Source: Methylomonas lenta
Lineage (GTDB): Bacteria; Pseudomonadota; Gammaproteobacteria; Methylococcales; Methylomonadaceae
Direction of reading: 5' to 3'
Length of the DNA: 64,000 bases
NCBI RefSeq assembly: GCF_001644015.1
Contig: NZ_LUUI01000161.1
Location: 21,922-85,921, forward strand
The translations under genes and the position numbers were made by a program. This document shows, piece after piece, positions 46,779-56,429 of this stretch (positions within the stretch are counted from its first letter, which is position 1; each line of letters opens with the position of its first letter). The notes beneath the pieces were generated by a model that searched no databases, was not told the origin of the DNA, and saw only the letters and a list, made by a program, of their open reading frames with translations.

Positions 46779-46864
46779 AATAACTTCCCGGAATTCGGAT
46801 TGTGCAGAGTTAGACAACTATTCACCCCTCGTTTGTAAAGGGGGCACATGTTTAGCGCAATCCT
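46779..46864. repeat. Dispersed repeat, copy B
   Basis: Diverged partner of 20403-20491. It begins AATAACTTCCCGGAATTCG, has the inner CCCCTCGTTTGTAAAGGGGG stem, and ends GCAATCCT. It lies 13 bp behind the stop of the HerA-like gene, in the same position relative to a gene end as copy A. Confidence 0.5.
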
Positions 46865-47159
46865 GCTACCCGTTTTGATAGCCAACTGTCGAATTTTTTT
46901 ACATTACGAATCTTGCCATAAAAACCTCCCGAGTATCTGATGGTACATCAATACCAAACAACACGGCGTAATACGTAGTATCCGCTTCGACTCCGTTTAG
47001 CGAGCATCAGTCGCCGAAAAACAACCGAAACCAGCCCAGACCGGCAAATAAAGGCGGATAAAAATCGTTAGATAGTGGCTTGAGCAATTCTGACGACAGC
47101 ACTTGCTAGTTTTTAGCTAAATGCCATCCTAAGCAGCTATTACTCTAACGCCCAAACAG

Positions 47160-47183
47160 ACTGTCAGGATTTTTTACACTTTA
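47160..47183 (+). promoter_or_regulatory. Upstream element shared with the phosphomannomutase gene (copy 1)
   Basis: ACTGTCAG-GA-TTTTTTACACTTT-like element, nearly identical to 48304-48326. It lies about 70 bp upstream of the sigma-54-like promoter of the PEP-CTERM gene, a usual distance for an enhancer-binding site. PEP-CTERM genes in exosortase bacteria are known to be under PrsK/PrsR and sigma-54 control; the protein that binds here is inferred. Confidence 0.55.
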
Positions 47184-47251
47184 TCAGCGTTAACTGCTTA
47201 AATTTAGCATGGCAACAAAATAACAGCATGATCATAAAGGAATTATATTCA

Positions 47252-47268
47252 TTGGCCTATTTTTTGCT
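47252..47268 (+). promoter_or_regulatory. Candidate sigma-54 promoter of the PEP-CTERM gene
   Basis: TTGGCCTATTTTTTGCT has GG at 47254-47255 and GC at 47266-47267, exactly ten bases apart, as in -24/-12 promoters. It lies about 105 bp before the ATG. The -24 half lacks the full TGGCACG, so the match is partial, and a T-rich spacer makes a chance match possible. Confidence 0.5.
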
Positions 47269-47373
47269 ATTTTCGCTTGCCTGACTTTTGGCTTGGTAAG
47301 TCCGGCTATTTCTTATAGCCTCACAATCTAAAGAGAGATATTCCAACCAAGTATTTTTATGGAGCTTCAACAC

Positions 47374-48171
47374 ATGAGTGTTTTTTCGAAAAAAATTCTC
47401 TTAGCCGCATTAACAACCGCCCTGGCCGGCAGCGCACAAACTGCAACTGCATCGTCTTCCGCCTCGGCGCATATCGACTGGGACAGTTTGACGATTCAAT
47501 ATTTTGACATGTCTTTCAATACCAACGCACCCAATCTGCTTTGGACTCAGGAATACGATGGCGTATCCTCCACTGCTTACACGGCTGACCCTTACGATTC
47601 GCAGTATGACTATCAAACTGCATCCGACTTTAGCAGCACTCTTTCGACCAACACTTCGACCCTATATGCGCAAAGTAGCAGCCTGAGAGATAGTGACGAT
47701 TTGAATGCGTATGCCGCCAGCCAATCAAACAGTTCGAACTTAAGCGCTTACAATTACGCGCATGCCTACTCTATGAATAATGGCTATTTTCAGATGACAG
47801 GCAAGGGTATTGCCTTGATTACCCTGGACTGGTCAGCCACCGGCACCAGTACAGGTAATAACGACAGTGATTACGCCAACTCTGAAATTTATGTTTCGGG
47901 CTATTTCGCTGACGGCAATGGCAACAACGGTTCGGCCAATACGTCTTACTTTCAAGACACAGTTTATGACGGCCCATTCAATCAATCCGGCACCTTCAGC
48001 ATGGCCATCTTCAGCGACGGCATACATACTGTGACAGGCAACCTGTACGCCCAAGCCTATGCTTACAGTCAAAGCCCGGTTTCCTCAGTTCCGGTACCGA
48101 CCGCTGTTTGGCTGTTTGGCAGTGGTTTAGTAGGCTTGCTGGGCGTAGCGCGTCGTAAACAAATCGCATAA
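47374..48171 (+). CDS. PEP-CTERM/VPxPA-CTERM sorting-domain protein
   Basis: A 265-residue surface protein. It has a Sec signal peptide (about 1-27) and a C-terminal sorting signal of the exosortase type: SVPVPTAVWLFGSGLVGLLG followed by VARRKQIA, that is, motif, hydrophobic helix and basic tail. The body is Ser/Tyr/Asn-rich with many SS and YAxxYA segments and lacks cysteine. The protein is probably processed by an exosortase and released or anchored at the outer surface, as in biofilm matrix. ATG 47374 follows GGAG at good spacing. No exosortase gene is in the window. Confidence 0.8.
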   Translation: MSVFSKKILLAALTTALAGSAQTATASSSASAHIDWDSLTIQYFDMSFNTNAPNLLWTQEYDGVSSTAYTADPYDSQYDYQTASDFSSTLSTNTSTLYAQSSSLRDSDDLNAYAASQSNSSNLSAYNYAHAYSMNNGYFQMTGKGIALITLDWSATGTSTGNNDSDYANSEIYVSGYFADGNGNNGSANTSYFQDTVYDGPFNQSGTFSMAIFSDGIHTVTGNLYAQAYAYSQSPVSSVPVPTAVWLFGSGLVGLLGVARRKQIA

Positions 48172-48183
48172 ATCTATGCTTTT

Positions 48184-48233
48184 AACGGCAACTATTTTAC
48201 GATGCCGTTTTGACGCCAAGGAGGGCGTCTTTT
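48184..48233 (+). terminator. Tandem hairpin terminator after the PEP-CTERM gene
   Basis: First stem AACGGCA/TGCCGTT (48184-48210), second stem GACGCC/GGCGTC (48212-48229) followed by TTTT. The second looks like the working terminator. Confidence 0.65.
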
Positions 48234-48303
48234 AAATCACCACCACGCTTATCAGACGCAACCATCCACAACCGATGTGGCAGGGTTTTGCCCAAGGCTA
48301 TAA

Positions 48304-48326
48304 ACTGTCAGAAATTTTTACACTTT
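48304..48326 (+). promoter_or_regulatory. Upstream element shared with the PEP-CTERM gene (copy 2)
   Basis: ACTGTCAGAAATTTTTACACTTT, the second copy of the element at 47160. Here it is followed by CTGAC, making GTCAG-N15-CTGAC inverted arms. It lies 22 bp before the ATG of the phosphomannomutase, which leaves no room for a -24/-12 promoter downstream, so its role must differ or be repression. Confidence 0.5.
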
Positions 48327-48348
48327 CTGACTCAGTGATATTTCCATT

Positions 48349-49794
48349 ATGACAAAAATCAACATCCAAAATATGATGTCCGAAAGCGGCGTCGCATTCG
48401 GTACCAGCGGTGCGCGCGGACTGGTCAACCAAATGACCGATCAGGTTTGCGCAGCCTACACTTTAGCTTTTTTACACGGTCTGAACTTGACCAAGCCGGG
48501 GCAAAAGATTGCCTTGGGCATGGACCTGCGTCCCTCCAGTCCAGCCATCGTTCGTGCCTGTGCAGCGGCGATAAATCAGGCCGGTTGTGAAGCCGTGTTT
48601 TGCGGTGCTTTGCCTACTCCGGCACTGGCTTTTTATGCCATGTCGCTCAACCTACCGGCGATTATGGTGACAGGCAGCCACATTCCGTTCGACCGTAACG
48701 GCATCAAATTTTATCGGGCGGAAGGTGAAATCAGTAAAGCTGATGAAGTCGCCATTTCGCAAGCCACCGTGGAATTAGATGACATTATTGACCATGGCAG
48801 CATGCCGACTCTCAACCCTGATGCGTTAAGGCAATACAATCATCGTTATACCGACTTATTCGCAGCGGACATGTTAAGCGGCTGGCGGATTGGAATCTAC
48901 GAGCATTCCAGCGTGGCCCGCGATTGTTTACGCGAGGTACTCAGCAGCTTGGGTGCAGAGGTGATTAGCTTAGCCCGTACCGAAACATTTGTGCCTATTG
49001 ACACCGAAGCCGTCAGTGAAGAAGACCGCCAACGTGGCTTGGCCTGGGCGCAAGAATATCAGTTGGATGCGATCATTTCCACCGACGGTGACGGCGACAG
49101 ACCGCTGATTGCCGATGAAACCGGTACTTGGTTGCGAGGCGACATCGTTGGTTTGTTATGCGCGCAATTTTTAGTTGCAGATACCGTCGTTACTCCAGTC
49201 AGTTGCAACACGGCTATCGAAGCTTCAGGTTTATTCCAACAGGTGCTGCGCACACGTATCGGCTCGCCCTATGTGATCGCCGGCATGGAGCAAGCCGAGC
49301 AAGCTGGAAGCCAAAGTGTGGCAGGTTTTGAAGCCAATGGCGGCTTCTTGGCAGGCAAAGGTTTACGAGTAGCAGATCAGATATTAACCGCATTACCCAC
49401 TCGCGATGCCGTTTTACCGGCTCTAGTTTTGTTAGCTATGGCCAAACAGCAAAATGTTAAGCTATCAACCTTAAGCAACAACCTGCCAAAGCGCTATACC
49501 GCTAGTGATCGCTTACAGGATTTTCCGGTTGCCGCCAGCAGAGCCCTGTTGGAACAGTTACAAAACGATGATTCGGCTTATAAAAGCCTTTGGGGTTCAG
49601 AGCTAGGTGCGATCCAGCAAAAAGACGTGACTGATGGTTTACGTTTGACGTTTGCAAACGGTGAAATCGTACATCTACGCCCATCCGGCAACGCTCCGGA
49701 ATTACGCTGTTACGCCGAAGCAGCTAATATGGTTCGAGCTCAAACCTTGGTTACCACTAGCTTAGAGCGCATAGCAAAACAAGTTGTATCTTAA
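48349..49794 (+). CDS. Phosphomannomutase/phosphoglucomutase family protein
   Basis: A 481-residue alpha-D-phosphohexomutase. The phosphoserine loop reads VTGSHIPFDRNGIKFY (TGSH in place of the usual TASHNP), the metal loop is DGDGDRPLI, the sugar-binding loop is FEANGGF, and the phosphate-binding loop is LRPSGNAPELR. It interconverts mannose 6-phosphate and mannose 1-phosphate or the glucose equivalents for polysaccharide precursors. The loop variation might change substrate. No clear ribosome site precedes ATG; the start is set by alignment to family. Confidence 0.85.
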   Translation: MTKINIQNMMSESGVAFGTSGARGLVNQMTDQVCAAYTLAFLHGLNLTKPGQKIALGMDLRPSSPAIVRACAAAINQAGCEAVFCGALPTPALAFYAMSLNLPAIMVTGSHIPFDRNGIKFYRAEGEISKADEVAISQATVELDDIIDHGSMPTLNPDALRQYNHRYTDLFAADMLSGWRIGIYEHSSVARDCLREVLSSLGAEVISLARTETFVPIDTEAVSEEDRQRGLAWAQEYQLDAIISTDGDGDRPLIADETGTWLRGDIVGLLCAQFLVADTVVTPVSCNTAIEASGLFQQVLRTRIGSPYVIAGMEQAEQAGSQSVAGFEANGGFLAGKGLRVADQILTALPTRDAVLPALVLLAMAKQQNVKLSTLSNNLPKRYTASDRLQDFPVAASRALLEQLQNDDSAYKSLWGSELGAIQQKDVTDGLRLTFANGEIVHLRPSGNAPELRCYAEAANMVRAQTLVTTSLERIAKQVVS

Positions 49795-49860
49795 TGCTTA
49801 GTTAAGATTACTTACGGTACCCTGTAGTGGCACTTATATTAATAACACCAGGAATTATTC

Positions 49861-50358
49861 ATGAAAAATACAACTATTATATTCACTACATTGTTGTTTG
49901 CTTCTAGCACGGTATTGGCTGGATCTTCTTTGTTGGAAGCAACTGGAACAGAATTAATAAAAGACAAAGCAACTACGGTTGCTCCCGGCGCAGTTAAAAA
50001 TGTGAAAGCAGCTAGTGAAGCAGTTGATACCGCCAAATCTGTTAAAGGGGCGACCAAAGCAGCAGTTGCTGCACCTAAGGTTGAACCAGCTACTCCGAGT
50101 ACAGCTGATGTAGCACCTAAAACTGAAACAACTGGTATCGCACCCAAAGTAGAAGCAGTTAAACCTGAAGTTGCCCCAGCACCCGCAACGGCAACCAGCA
50201 CAACGAAAGAAGCGGTTAAAGATGCTGCAGCAGATAAGGCTACCGAAACGGCACCTGCAATGAACACTCTGCCATCCACGACTGATGAAGCAATAGAAGC
50301 CGTTAAAAGTAAAGCAACAGAAAAAGCCACAGGAAAAGCATTGGATATGCTGAAATAA
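49861..50358 (+). CDS. Secreted Ala/Lys/Pro-rich low-complexity protein
   Basis: A 165-residue protein with a signal peptide (about 1-20, ending VLA), then Ala/Lys/Thr/Val-rich helical segments (KNVKAASEAVDTAKSVKGATKAAV, KATEKATGKALDML) on both sides of a Pro-rich middle with AP-K-VE repeats (VAPKTETTGIAPKVEAV). No cysteine, few aromatics. Family unknown; composition-biased proteins of this kind may be envelope spacers or stress proteins. AGGAATT precedes ATG 49861, and an intrinsic terminator follows. Confidence 0.65.
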   Translation: MKNTTIIFTTLLFASSTVLAGSSLLEATGTELIKDKATTVAPGAVKNVKAASEAVDTAKSVKGATKAAVAAPKVEPATPSTADVAPKTETTGIAPKVEAVKPEVAPAPATATSTTKEAVKDAAADKATETAPAMNTLPSTTDEAIEAVKSKATEKATGKALDMLK

Positions 50359-50367
50359 TCCTGTAAT

Positions 50368-50394
50368 AAAAAAGCCGGAATTTCCGGCTTTTTT
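50368..50394 (+). terminator. Terminator after the low-complexity secreted protein
   Basis: Stem AGCCGGA/TCCGGCT with loop ATT, A-run before and TTTTTT after (50368-50394). Confidence 0.9.
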
Positions 50395-50460
50395 CATAAC
50401 TACCCTATAAAACCGGATGCTAGTCAGCGTTAATTCAACCGGAAAGTTTGTGCTGAATAA

Positions 50461-50494
50461 AAAAAGGGTTTAGTTATCTCTAACTAAACCCTTA
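50461..50494 (-). terminator. Terminator of the ribosomal protein/tRNA-Thr transcript
   Basis: A 13 bp perfect stem AAGGGTTTAGTTA (50464-50476) with TAACTAAACCCTT (50481-50493) around TCTC. On the minus strand it is followed by a T-run, so it ends the transcript coming from rplQ and the tRNA gene. Confidence 0.85.
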
Positions 50495-50501
50495 ATTTAT
50501 A

Positions 50502-50577
50502 TGGAGCTGGTGATGGGACTCGAACCCGCGACCGGCTGATTACAAATCAGCTGCTCTACCAACTGAGCTACACCAGC
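50502..50577 (-). tRNA. tRNA-Thr (anticodon TGT)
   Basis: A 76 nt tRNA on the minus strand with encoded CCA. It begins GCTGGTGTAGCTCAG, has an anticodon arm CTGAT-TTGTAAT with TGT (codon ACA) and a T-loop GGTTCGAACCC. The acceptor stem GCTGGTG/CACCAGC pairs fully. It sits 13 nt after rplQ and is probably processed from the end of the ribosomal protein transcript; the terminator follows directly. Confidence 0.95.
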
Positions 50578-50590
50578 AAATTATAAATAA

Positions 50591-50950
50591 TTATGCTCTG
50601 TCAACTAATTCAACATAAGCCATAGGTGCATCATCACCTGGTCTGAAACCGCATTTAATAATTCTTAAATAACCGCCCTGTCTTTCTTGATAACGTGGGC
50701 CTAATTCATTAAATAATTTAGTTACTGTTTCACGATCACCTAATCTAGAAAATGCAATTCGTCTTTTAGCAACTGAATCTTCTTTTGATAAGGTAATAAG
50801 TGGCTCAGCAATCCTGCGCAATTCTTTCGCTTTTGGCAGAGTTGTTTTTATTAATTCATGCTTGAACAAAGAACAAGTCATATTTCCAAATAGAGCTTTT
50901 CTATGGCTACTATTTTTATTAAGTTGTCTGCCTGATTTACGATGTCTCAT
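50591..50950 (-). CDS. rplQ: 50S ribosomal protein L17
   Basis: A 119-residue large-subunit protein with the conserved N terminus [24 protein letters not shown]. It ends the alpha operon and lies 18 nt after rpoA. A tRNA-Thr gene follows only 13 nt beyond its stop, unusual compared with the E. coli alpha operon end. Confidence 0.96.
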   Translation of the reverse strand: MRHRKSGRQLNKNSSHRKALFGNMTCSLFKHELIKTTLPKAKELRRIAEPLITLSKEDSVAKRRIAFSRLGDRETVTKLFNELGPRYQERQGGYLRIIKCGFRPGDDAPMAYVELVDRA

Positions 50951-50968
50951 TTTAAATAGCCTTAAATA

Positions 50969-51976
50969 TTAAATACCGATTTGGGATTGATCAACAAGAT
51001 TTTCTGGCGGCCAGTTTTCGAGTCTCATTCCCAAAGATAAGCCTTTAATTGCAAGTATGTCTTTTATTTCTGTAAGCGACTTTTTACCCAAATTTGGAGT
51101 TCTTAACAGCTCAACTTCAGTTCTTTGAATCAAATCGCCTATATAGAAAATATTTTCCGCTTTAAGGCAATTAGCAGAGCGTACCGTTAACTCAAGATCA
51201 TCAACAGGTCTTAGCAAAATTGGATCAAAGGTTTCCTCTTCGATAACTTCGTCTTCAAGTGCTTGCTCTTTTACTTTCTCAAAATCAACAAACACTGAAA
51301 GCTGATCATGTAAAATCGAAGCTGCTAACTTAATAACTTCTTCTGGATCAACAGTGCCGTTAGTTTCAAGTTCAACCACTAGCTTATCAAGATTAGTGCG
51401 TTGCTCTACGCGAGTAGTCTCAACGTGATATGCAACCTTGACGATAGGACTGAAAGCAGCATCGATGAACAATACCCCAACTGGAGTATCTTCAATTTGT
51501 TCTTTACGAACAGATGCAGGAACATAACCCCTACCTCTTTCTATCTTGATTTTGATATCAAAGGGTTTATCTTGGGTTAAATTTGCAATAACTAAATCAG
51601 GATTAACAATTTCAACATTACTTGTTGTTTCAATATCGGCTGCTGTAACGCTACCAATGGTTGATTTAACAAGTGATAAAGTAACTTCATCCTTATTATG
51701 CAAAATAACAGAAAGCTTTTTCAGATTCAGTAGAATGTCTATGACATCCTCTTGAACACCTTCAATAGTGGTAAATTCATGTAAGACACCAGCAATTGAA
51801 ACTTCTGTTACAGCACAACCCGGGATAGAAGAAAGCATTACGCGACGTAAAGCATTTCCGAGAGAATGACCATAACCTCTTTCAAGCGGTTCAATTACAA
51901 TTCTTGAGTGGTTTGCTGAATGGCTCACTACCTCAACTAGTTTTGGCTTTAACAAACCTGCTATAGAACTCTGCAT
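50969..51976 (-). CDS. rpoA: RNA polymerase alpha subunit
   Basis: A 335-residue subunit with an N-terminal assembly domain ([26 protein letters not shown]) and a C-terminal domain from about 250 ([34 protein letters not shown]) that contacts UP elements and activators. ATG 51976 is chosen to align with E. coli MQGS; the longer frame begins with TTG and abuts rpsD. There is little Shine-Dalgarno, so it may rely on coupling with rpsD. Confidence 0.96.
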   Translation of the reverse strand: MQSSIAGLLKPKLVEVVSHSANHSRIVIEPLERGYGHSLGNALRRVMLSSIPGCAVTEVSIAGVLHEFTTIEGVQEDVIDILLNLKKLSVILHNKDEVTLSLVKSTIGSVTAADIETTSNVEIVNPDLVIANLTQDKPFDIKIKIERGRGYVPASVRKEQIEDTPVGVLFIDAAFSPIVKVAYHVETTRVEQRTNLDKLVVELETNGTVDPEEVIKLAASILHDQLSVFVDFEKVKEQALEDEVIEEETFDPILLRPVDDLELTVRSANCLKAENIFYIGDLIQRTEVELLRTPNLGKKSLTEIKDILAIKGLSLGMRLENWPPENLVDQSQIGI

Positions 51977-51994
51977 ATTATTAGTTAAAATCAA

Positions 51995-52615
51995 TTATTT
52001 AGAATAGAGCTCGACAACTAACTGCTCATTAATCTCAGAGCCAAGGTCGGCACGATCAGGTAGGGACTTGAAAACACCACTCATATCTTTGGCATTTACT
52101 TCCATCCATTGTGGAAGTCCATATTGCTCTGCAACAGTCAGGGCTTCTTTTACTCGTTGCTGACTTTTAGCTTTCTCACGAATGCTAACTTTATCACCAA
52201 CAATAACCTGATAAGAAGGAATGTTATTAAGGCTGTCGTTTACAAGTATAGACTTGTGCGAAACCAACTGTCTCGCTTCAGCACGTGTAGATGCGAAACC
52301 CATTCTATAAACAACATTATCGAGTCTTGACTCAAGATAATTAAGCAGGTTTTGACCGGTTGCACCTTTCTGCAAATCCGCTGCTTTATAGTAGTTTCTA
52401 AATTGCTTTTCTAAAACACCGTAAATACGACGTAAACGTTGCTTGGCTCTTAACTGTAATGCATAATCAGAGTTACGGGTACGTTTAGCACCATGCTGAC
52501 CAGGTCTTTGGTCAAGTTTACACTTACTTTCTAATGATTTACCCCTGCTTTTTAAGAATAAGTCAGTTCCTTCTCTACGACTTAATTTACATGAGGGTCC
52601 GATATATCTTGCCAT
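51995..52615 (-). CDS. rpsD: 30S ribosomal protein S4
   Basis: A 206-residue primary 16S-binding protein with the start [23 protein letters not shown] and the S4 RNA-binding region ([31 protein letters not shown]). In E. coli S4 represses the alpha operon by a leader pseudoknot before rpsM; I did not identify an equivalent here. Confidence 0.96.
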   Translation of the reverse strand: MARYIGPSCKLSRREGTDLFLKSRGKSLESKCKLDQRPGQHGAKRTRNSDYALQLRAKQRLRRIYGVLEKQFRNYYKAADLQKGATGQNLLNYLESRLDNVVYRMGFASTRAEARQLVSHKSILVNDSLNNIPSYQVIVGDKVSIREKAKSQQRVKEALTVAEQYGLPQWMEVNAKDMSGVFKSLPDRADLGSEINEQLVVELYSK

Positions 52616-52631
52616 TTTTTACTCCAAAACC

Positions 52632-53018
52632 TTAAACGCGACGCTTTTTAGGCGGGCGGCAACCATTATGTGGAATCGGTGTGACATCCACAATATTTGA
52701 AATCTTAAAACCTAGATTATTTAAAGACCTAACTGCAGACTCCCTGCCTGGCCCTGGACCTTTAATCATAACATCAAGGTTTTTCATGCCATATTCTTGT
52801 GCAACTAAGCCTGCTCTTTCCGCGGCTACTTGTGCAGCGAAAGGCGTGCTTTTTCTAGAGCCACGGAATCCTGAACCACCAGAGGTTGCCCATGAAAGCG
52901 CATTCCCTTTTCTATCAGTGATAGTCACAATGGTGTTATTAAAAGAAGCATGAACGTGGGCTATGCCATCAGCCACTTCTTTCTTAATACGTTTTTTTAC
53001 ACGATTTTGGGTTGCCAT
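52632..53018 (-). CDS. rpsK: 30S ribosomal protein S11
   Basis: A 128-residue platform protein with the conserved [26 protein letters not shown] block and the C-terminal [15 protein letters not shown]. Gap to rpsM 18 nt, to rpsD 16 nt. Confidence 0.96.
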   Translation of the reverse strand: MATQNRVKKRIKKEVADGIAHVHASFNNTIVTITDRKGNALSWATSGGSGFRGSRKSTPFAAQVAAERAGLVAQEYGMKNLDVMIKGPGPGRESAVRSLNNLGFKISNIVDVTPIPHNGCRPPKKRRV

Positions 53019-53036
53019 TAACTTGCCTTTTAAACT

Positions 53037-53393
53037 TTATTTAGTAACTGGTTTTCGAGGGCCTTTACGAGTCCTTGCATTCGTTCTGGTCCTCTGACCT
53101 CTAAGAGGTAGACCTCTTCTATGTCTGATACCTCGATAGCAACCAAGATCCATCAAACGCTTAATATTCATTGAAACCTCTCTGCGAAGATCACCTTCAA
53201 CAGTCATTGCCGAGATTACTTTACGAATAGACTCCACTTGATCTTCAGACAAATCCTTGATCTTTACGGTAGTTTGTATACCAACCTTAGCGCAGATAAG
53301 CTTTGCTGTTTGCCTACCAATCCCGTATATAGCAGTCAATGCAATCTCTGCGTGCTTATGATCAGCTACGTTAATACCGGCTATACGAGCCAT
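53037..53393 (-). CDS. rpsM: 30S ribosomal protein S13
   Basis: A 118-residue head protein contacting the P-site tRNA and L5. Seen: [22 protein letters not shown] and the basic tail [22 protein letters not shown]. It begins the alpha set after rpmJ, with a 69 nt gap that could hold control signals; none is clear by eye. Confidence 0.96.
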   Translation of the reverse strand: MARIAGINVADHKHAEIALTAIYGIGRQTAKLICAKVGIQTTVKIKDLSEDQVESIRKVISAMTVEGDLRREVSMNIKRLMDLGCYRGIRHRRGLPLRGQRTRTNARTRKGPRKPVTK

Positions 53394-53462
53394 CCAGATA
53401 CTCCTAAAATTTGAATCTAAAGTTAATTAATAATTATAACATCATTCTTTTAAAGAACAAAA

Positions 53463-53576
53463 TTAACCTTGACGTTGTTTGTGGCGGCCATCTTTGCAAA
53501 TGACTCTAACAACACCACTTCTTTTGACGATTTTACAATTTTTGCAAATTGGTTTTATTGATGCACGAACTTTCAC
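53463..53576 (-). CDS. rpmJ: 50S ribosomal protein L36
   Basis: A 37-residue protein that I read directly from the sequence: it begins with GTG ([20 protein letters not shown]) behind AGGAG and ends RHKQRQG. The zinc ribbon is of the Cys-rich form (C11, C14, C27, H32). It follows secY by 23 nt, the usual place at the end of the spc set. Such short genes are easily missed in automated calls. Confidence 0.92.
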   Translation of the reverse strand: MKVRASIKPICKNCKIVKRSGVVRVICKDGRHKQRQG

Positions 53577-53599
53577 GATAATCTCCTAGTAAATATTAT

Positions 53600-54925
53600 T
53601 TATGTTCTTTTTAGATTAGCTTTTTTCATCAAGCCTTCATACTGCTGAGACATAAGGTGAGTTTGCATCTGAGAAATAAAATCCATAACAACAACTACTA
53701 TAATCAGCAATGACGTTCCACCGAATGCAAAAGGCACATTCCAGTAAACGATTAAAAACTCAGGCAACAAGCAAATCAAGGTTATATAAACAGCCCCCAC
53801 CATGGTTAAGCGAGTCATTACCTTATCAATATATGCTGTAGTTTGGACGCCAGGTCTAATTCCAGGTAGATACGCACCAGATTTTTTTAAGTTTTCAGCA
53901 GTTTCTTTAGAGTTAAAAACAAGAGCTGTATAGAAAAAGCAGAAAAAAACAATTGCAAGCGCATAAAACATTACATACACAGGTTGACCAGGTGACAAAA
54001 CCGTAGATATGTCTTGCAACCAGGTAAATCCCTCTACGTTACCAAACCAACCAGCAATTGTAGCAGGAAACAAGATTATGCTGGAAGCAAAAATGGGCGG
54101 AATAACCCCAGCCATGTTCAGTTTAAGCGGTAAAAAAGAACTTTGACCGGCATAAACTTTATTACCTTGCTGACGCTTAGGATAATTAATAGTAATTCGT
54201 CGTTGCGCTCGCTCTACAAATACAACGATACCAGTTACTACAATTGAAATAGCAAATAACAAAACTATGAATGCACCATTCATTTCACCGGTTCTAGCAA
54301 GCTCTAACGTACCACCAATTGCCGATGGCAAGCCTGAAACGATACCTGCAAAGATAATAAGTGAAATGCCATTACCTATACCACGTTCAGTAACTTGCTC
54401 ACCTAACCACATCAGGAAGATTGTCCCAGTGACAAGCGATAAAGTAGTGACTACAACAAAAGCTAAACCGGGGTTAATAACTACCGCAAGACCACCAGCT
54501 GTTTGATTCTGCAATGCCATAGAAATACCTATGGATTGAAACATCGCAAGGACAACGGTACCGTAACGGGTAAATTGAGTAATTTTCCGTCGACCAGACT
54601 CGCCTTCCTTTTTCATTTGCTCCATAGCAGGGATCACAATGGTCATCAATTGCATGATGATAGATGCTGAGATATATGGCATGATCCCTAGAGCAAATAT
54701 ACTCAACCGCATCAAGGCACCACCAGAGAACATATTAAACATATCTAATATGGATCCGGATTGTTGAGCAAACATTGCTGCCAAGGCATTTGGATCAATA
54801 CCTGGTACCGGAATATGTGCTCCAACCCTGTAAACAACAAAGGCACCAAGAACAAATAACAACCTAGACTTTAATTCTCCAAACCGGAATTTTCCAGCTG
54901 GAACATCATACCCTTTAGTACTCAC
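53600..54925 (-). CDS. secY: Protein translocase subunit SecY
   Basis: A 441-residue protein with ten membrane helices, the central channel of the Sec translocon. Seen: IPVPGIDP plug-side region, [19 protein letters not shown] and the C-terminal cytoplasmic loop [21 protein letters not shown]-like segment. It starts immediately after the rplO stop. Length is normal. Confidence 0.96.
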   Translation of the reverse strand: MSTKGYDVPAGKFRFGELKSRLLFVLGAFVVYRVGAHIPVPGIDPNALAAMFAQQSGSILDMFNMFSGGALMRLSIFALGIMPYISASIIMQLMTIVIPAMEQMKKEGESGRRKITQFTRYGTVVLAMFQSIGISMALQNQTAGGLAVVINPGLAFVVVTTLSLVTGTIFLMWLGEQVTERGIGNGISLIIFAGIVSGLPSAIGGTLELARTGEMNGAFIVLLFAISIVVTGIVVFVERAQRRITINYPKRQQGNKVYAGQSSFLPLKLNMAGVIPPIFASSIILFPATIAGWFGNVEGFTWLQDISTVLSPGQPVYVMFYALAIVFFCFFYTALVFNSKETAENLKKSGAYLPGIRPGVQTTAYIDKVMTRLTMVGAVYITLICLLPEFLIVYWNVPFAFGGTSLLIIVVVVMDFISQMQTHLMSQQYEGLMKKANLKRT

Positions 54926-55360
54926 TTAAGCCTCTACTTTTCCGCCAGCAGCTTCAATTTGTGAACGTGCACCTGGCGTTACAAGAATGCCTTTCAAGTT
55001 GACAGCTTTTGTAATCTCGCCTGACATGATTAACTTTACTTTTTTAGAGTAAGCAGGAATTACATTGCTATCAATTAAGACTTGTAAATCAATTACATCG
55101 CTGTTAATCGAGTTAAGTTCGCTTAATCTAACTTCTGCACTGAATTTTTTGATTCTGGAGGAGAATCCCACTTTAGGCAGTCTTCTTTGTAGCGGCATTT
55201 GACCACCTTCAAAGCCAACTTTATGAAATCCACCACTGCGAGATTTTTGACCTTTATGGCCTCTACCACATGTTTTACCATCTGTTGAGCCAATGCCTCG
55301 GCCGACTCTTTTTGGTTTTTTTCTAGTGCCGTATGTAGACTGGATAGTATTAAGGTACAT
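54926..55360 (-). CDS. rplO: 50S ribosomal protein L15
   Basis: A 144-residue late-assembly protein with the Gly-rich N terminus ([31 protein letters not shown]). Its start overlaps the rpmD stop by one base (TAATG), and its stop abuts secY, so translation is coupled on both sides. Confidence 0.96.
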   Translation of the reverse strand: MYLNTIQSTYGTRKKPKRVGRGIGSTDGKTCGRGHKGQKSRSGGFHKVGFEGGQMPLQRRLPKVGFSSRIKKFSAEVRLSELNSINSDVIDLQVLIDSNVIPAYSKKVKLIMSGEITKAVNLKGILVTPGARSQIEAAGGKVEA

Positions 55361-55545
55361 TAAACTTCCTCAACTTTTAGCATATATGCAACTTTATTAA
55401 TCATTCCACGATTTTCAGGTGTGTCTGCAACCTGCACTGAGTGCCGAATTTTACGCAGACCTAAGCCCTTTAAACATTGTTGATGACTTTTTAAGCGACC
55501 AATTTTGCTTTTAGTCATCATTACATTTAATAATTTGGAGGTCAT
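55360..55545 (-). CDS. rpmD: 50S ribosomal protein L30
   Basis: A 61-residue protein with the family block [30 protein letters not shown]. It lies 6 nt after rpsE and overlaps rplO by one base. Confidence 0.94.
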   Translation of the reverse strand: MTSKLLNVMMTKSKIGRLKSHQQCLKGLGLRKIRHSVQVADTPENRGMINKVAYMLKVEEV

Positions 55546-55551
55546 GTCAAC

Positions 55552-56058
55552 TTATCCTGTAATTTGTTCAACAGTTAGGCCACGCTTGGAGGCAATTTGC
55601 TTTGCATCACGCATTGAGGTCAAACCGTTGATTGTTGCTCTAACCACGTTAATTGGGTTATTAGTTCCAATACACTTAGCAAGAACATTGTGCACACCAA
55701 CAACTTCAAACACAGCTCTCATCGCACCACCAGCAATAATACCTGTACCATCTGAAGCAGGCTGCATGTAAACTTTTGCTGCCCCTGTATCCGACATTAC
55801 TGAATATTGCAATGTACCGCCCTTAAGAGCGACTTTTCGCATATTTTTTCTTGCCTGTTCAAGTGACTTTTGAATTGCCACAGGAACTTCACGAGCTTTA
55901 GAAACCCCATATCCAACACGACCTTCGCCATCTCCAACAACTGTCAGAGCAGCAAAACCGAAAACCCTACCACCTTTAACAACTTTTGCTACGCGTCTTA
56001 CGGATACAAGTTTTTCTTGTAAACCGTCTGTACTACCTTGAGCTGGTGCTGTTGCCAT
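55552..56058 (-). CDS. rpsE: 30S ribosomal protein S5
   Basis: A 168-residue protein that contributes to decoding fidelity and has mRNA helicase activity with S3/S4. Seen: [36 protein letters not shown] and the C-terminal [23 protein letters not shown]. Normal length. Confidence 0.96.
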   Translation of the reverse strand: MATAPAQGSTDGLQEKLVSVRRVAKVVKGGRVFGFAALTVVGDGEGRVGYGVSKAREVPVAIQKSLEQARKNMRKVALKGGTLQYSVMSDTGAAKVYMQPASDGTGIIAGGAMRAVFEVVGVHNVLAKCIGTNNPINVVRATINGLTSMRDAKQIASKRGLTVEQITG

Positions 56059-56067
56059 TCTATTCCC

Positions 56068-56421
56068 CTAAAACTTCAATCCAGCTTCACGTGCAGCATC
56101 TGCGAGTGCTTTTACGCGGCCATGATATTTAAAACCTGATCGGTCAAATGCTACTTCTGTTACACCGGCAGCAAGTGCGATTTCCGCAATCTTTTTACCT
56201 ACTTCTGTAGCGGCGCTAATATTACTAGTGTTTTTTAAAGCACTTTTAATATCAGCTTGCACGGTAGAAGCAGATGCAAGAGTAGACTGACCATCCACAC
56301 TTAAAACCTGCGCATATATATGCTGAGATGTTCTGTGGATTGTTAATCTATTAACTTCGAATTTTTTGATTTTGCAACGCAATTTCAAAGCTCTTTTTAA
56401 TCGGGCTGACTTCTTATCCAT
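56068..56421 (-). CDS. rplR: 50S ribosomal protein L18
   Basis: A 117-residue 5S rRNA-binding protein with [16 protein letters not shown] and the C-terminal [26 protein letters not shown]. Starts 8 nt after the rplF stop. Confidence 0.96.
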   Translation of the reverse strand: MDKKSARLKRALKLRCKIKKFEVNRLTIHRTSQHIYAQVLSVDGQSTLASASTVQADIKSALKNTSNISAATEVGKKIAEIALAAGVTEVAFDRSGFKYHGRVKALADAAREAGLKF

Positions 56422-56429
56422 CTAGTTAC

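Larger units (their letters stand above)
46766..47373. other. 608 bp intergenic region with repeat and PEP-CTERM promoter signals
   Basis: No gene is visible in this stretch on either strand. It holds the dispersed repeat copy B (46779-46864), a shared upstream element (47160-47183) and a candidate sigma-54 promoter (47252-47268) for the PEP-CTERM gene. Between 46865 and 47159 I see nothing distinctive. Confidence 0.6.
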
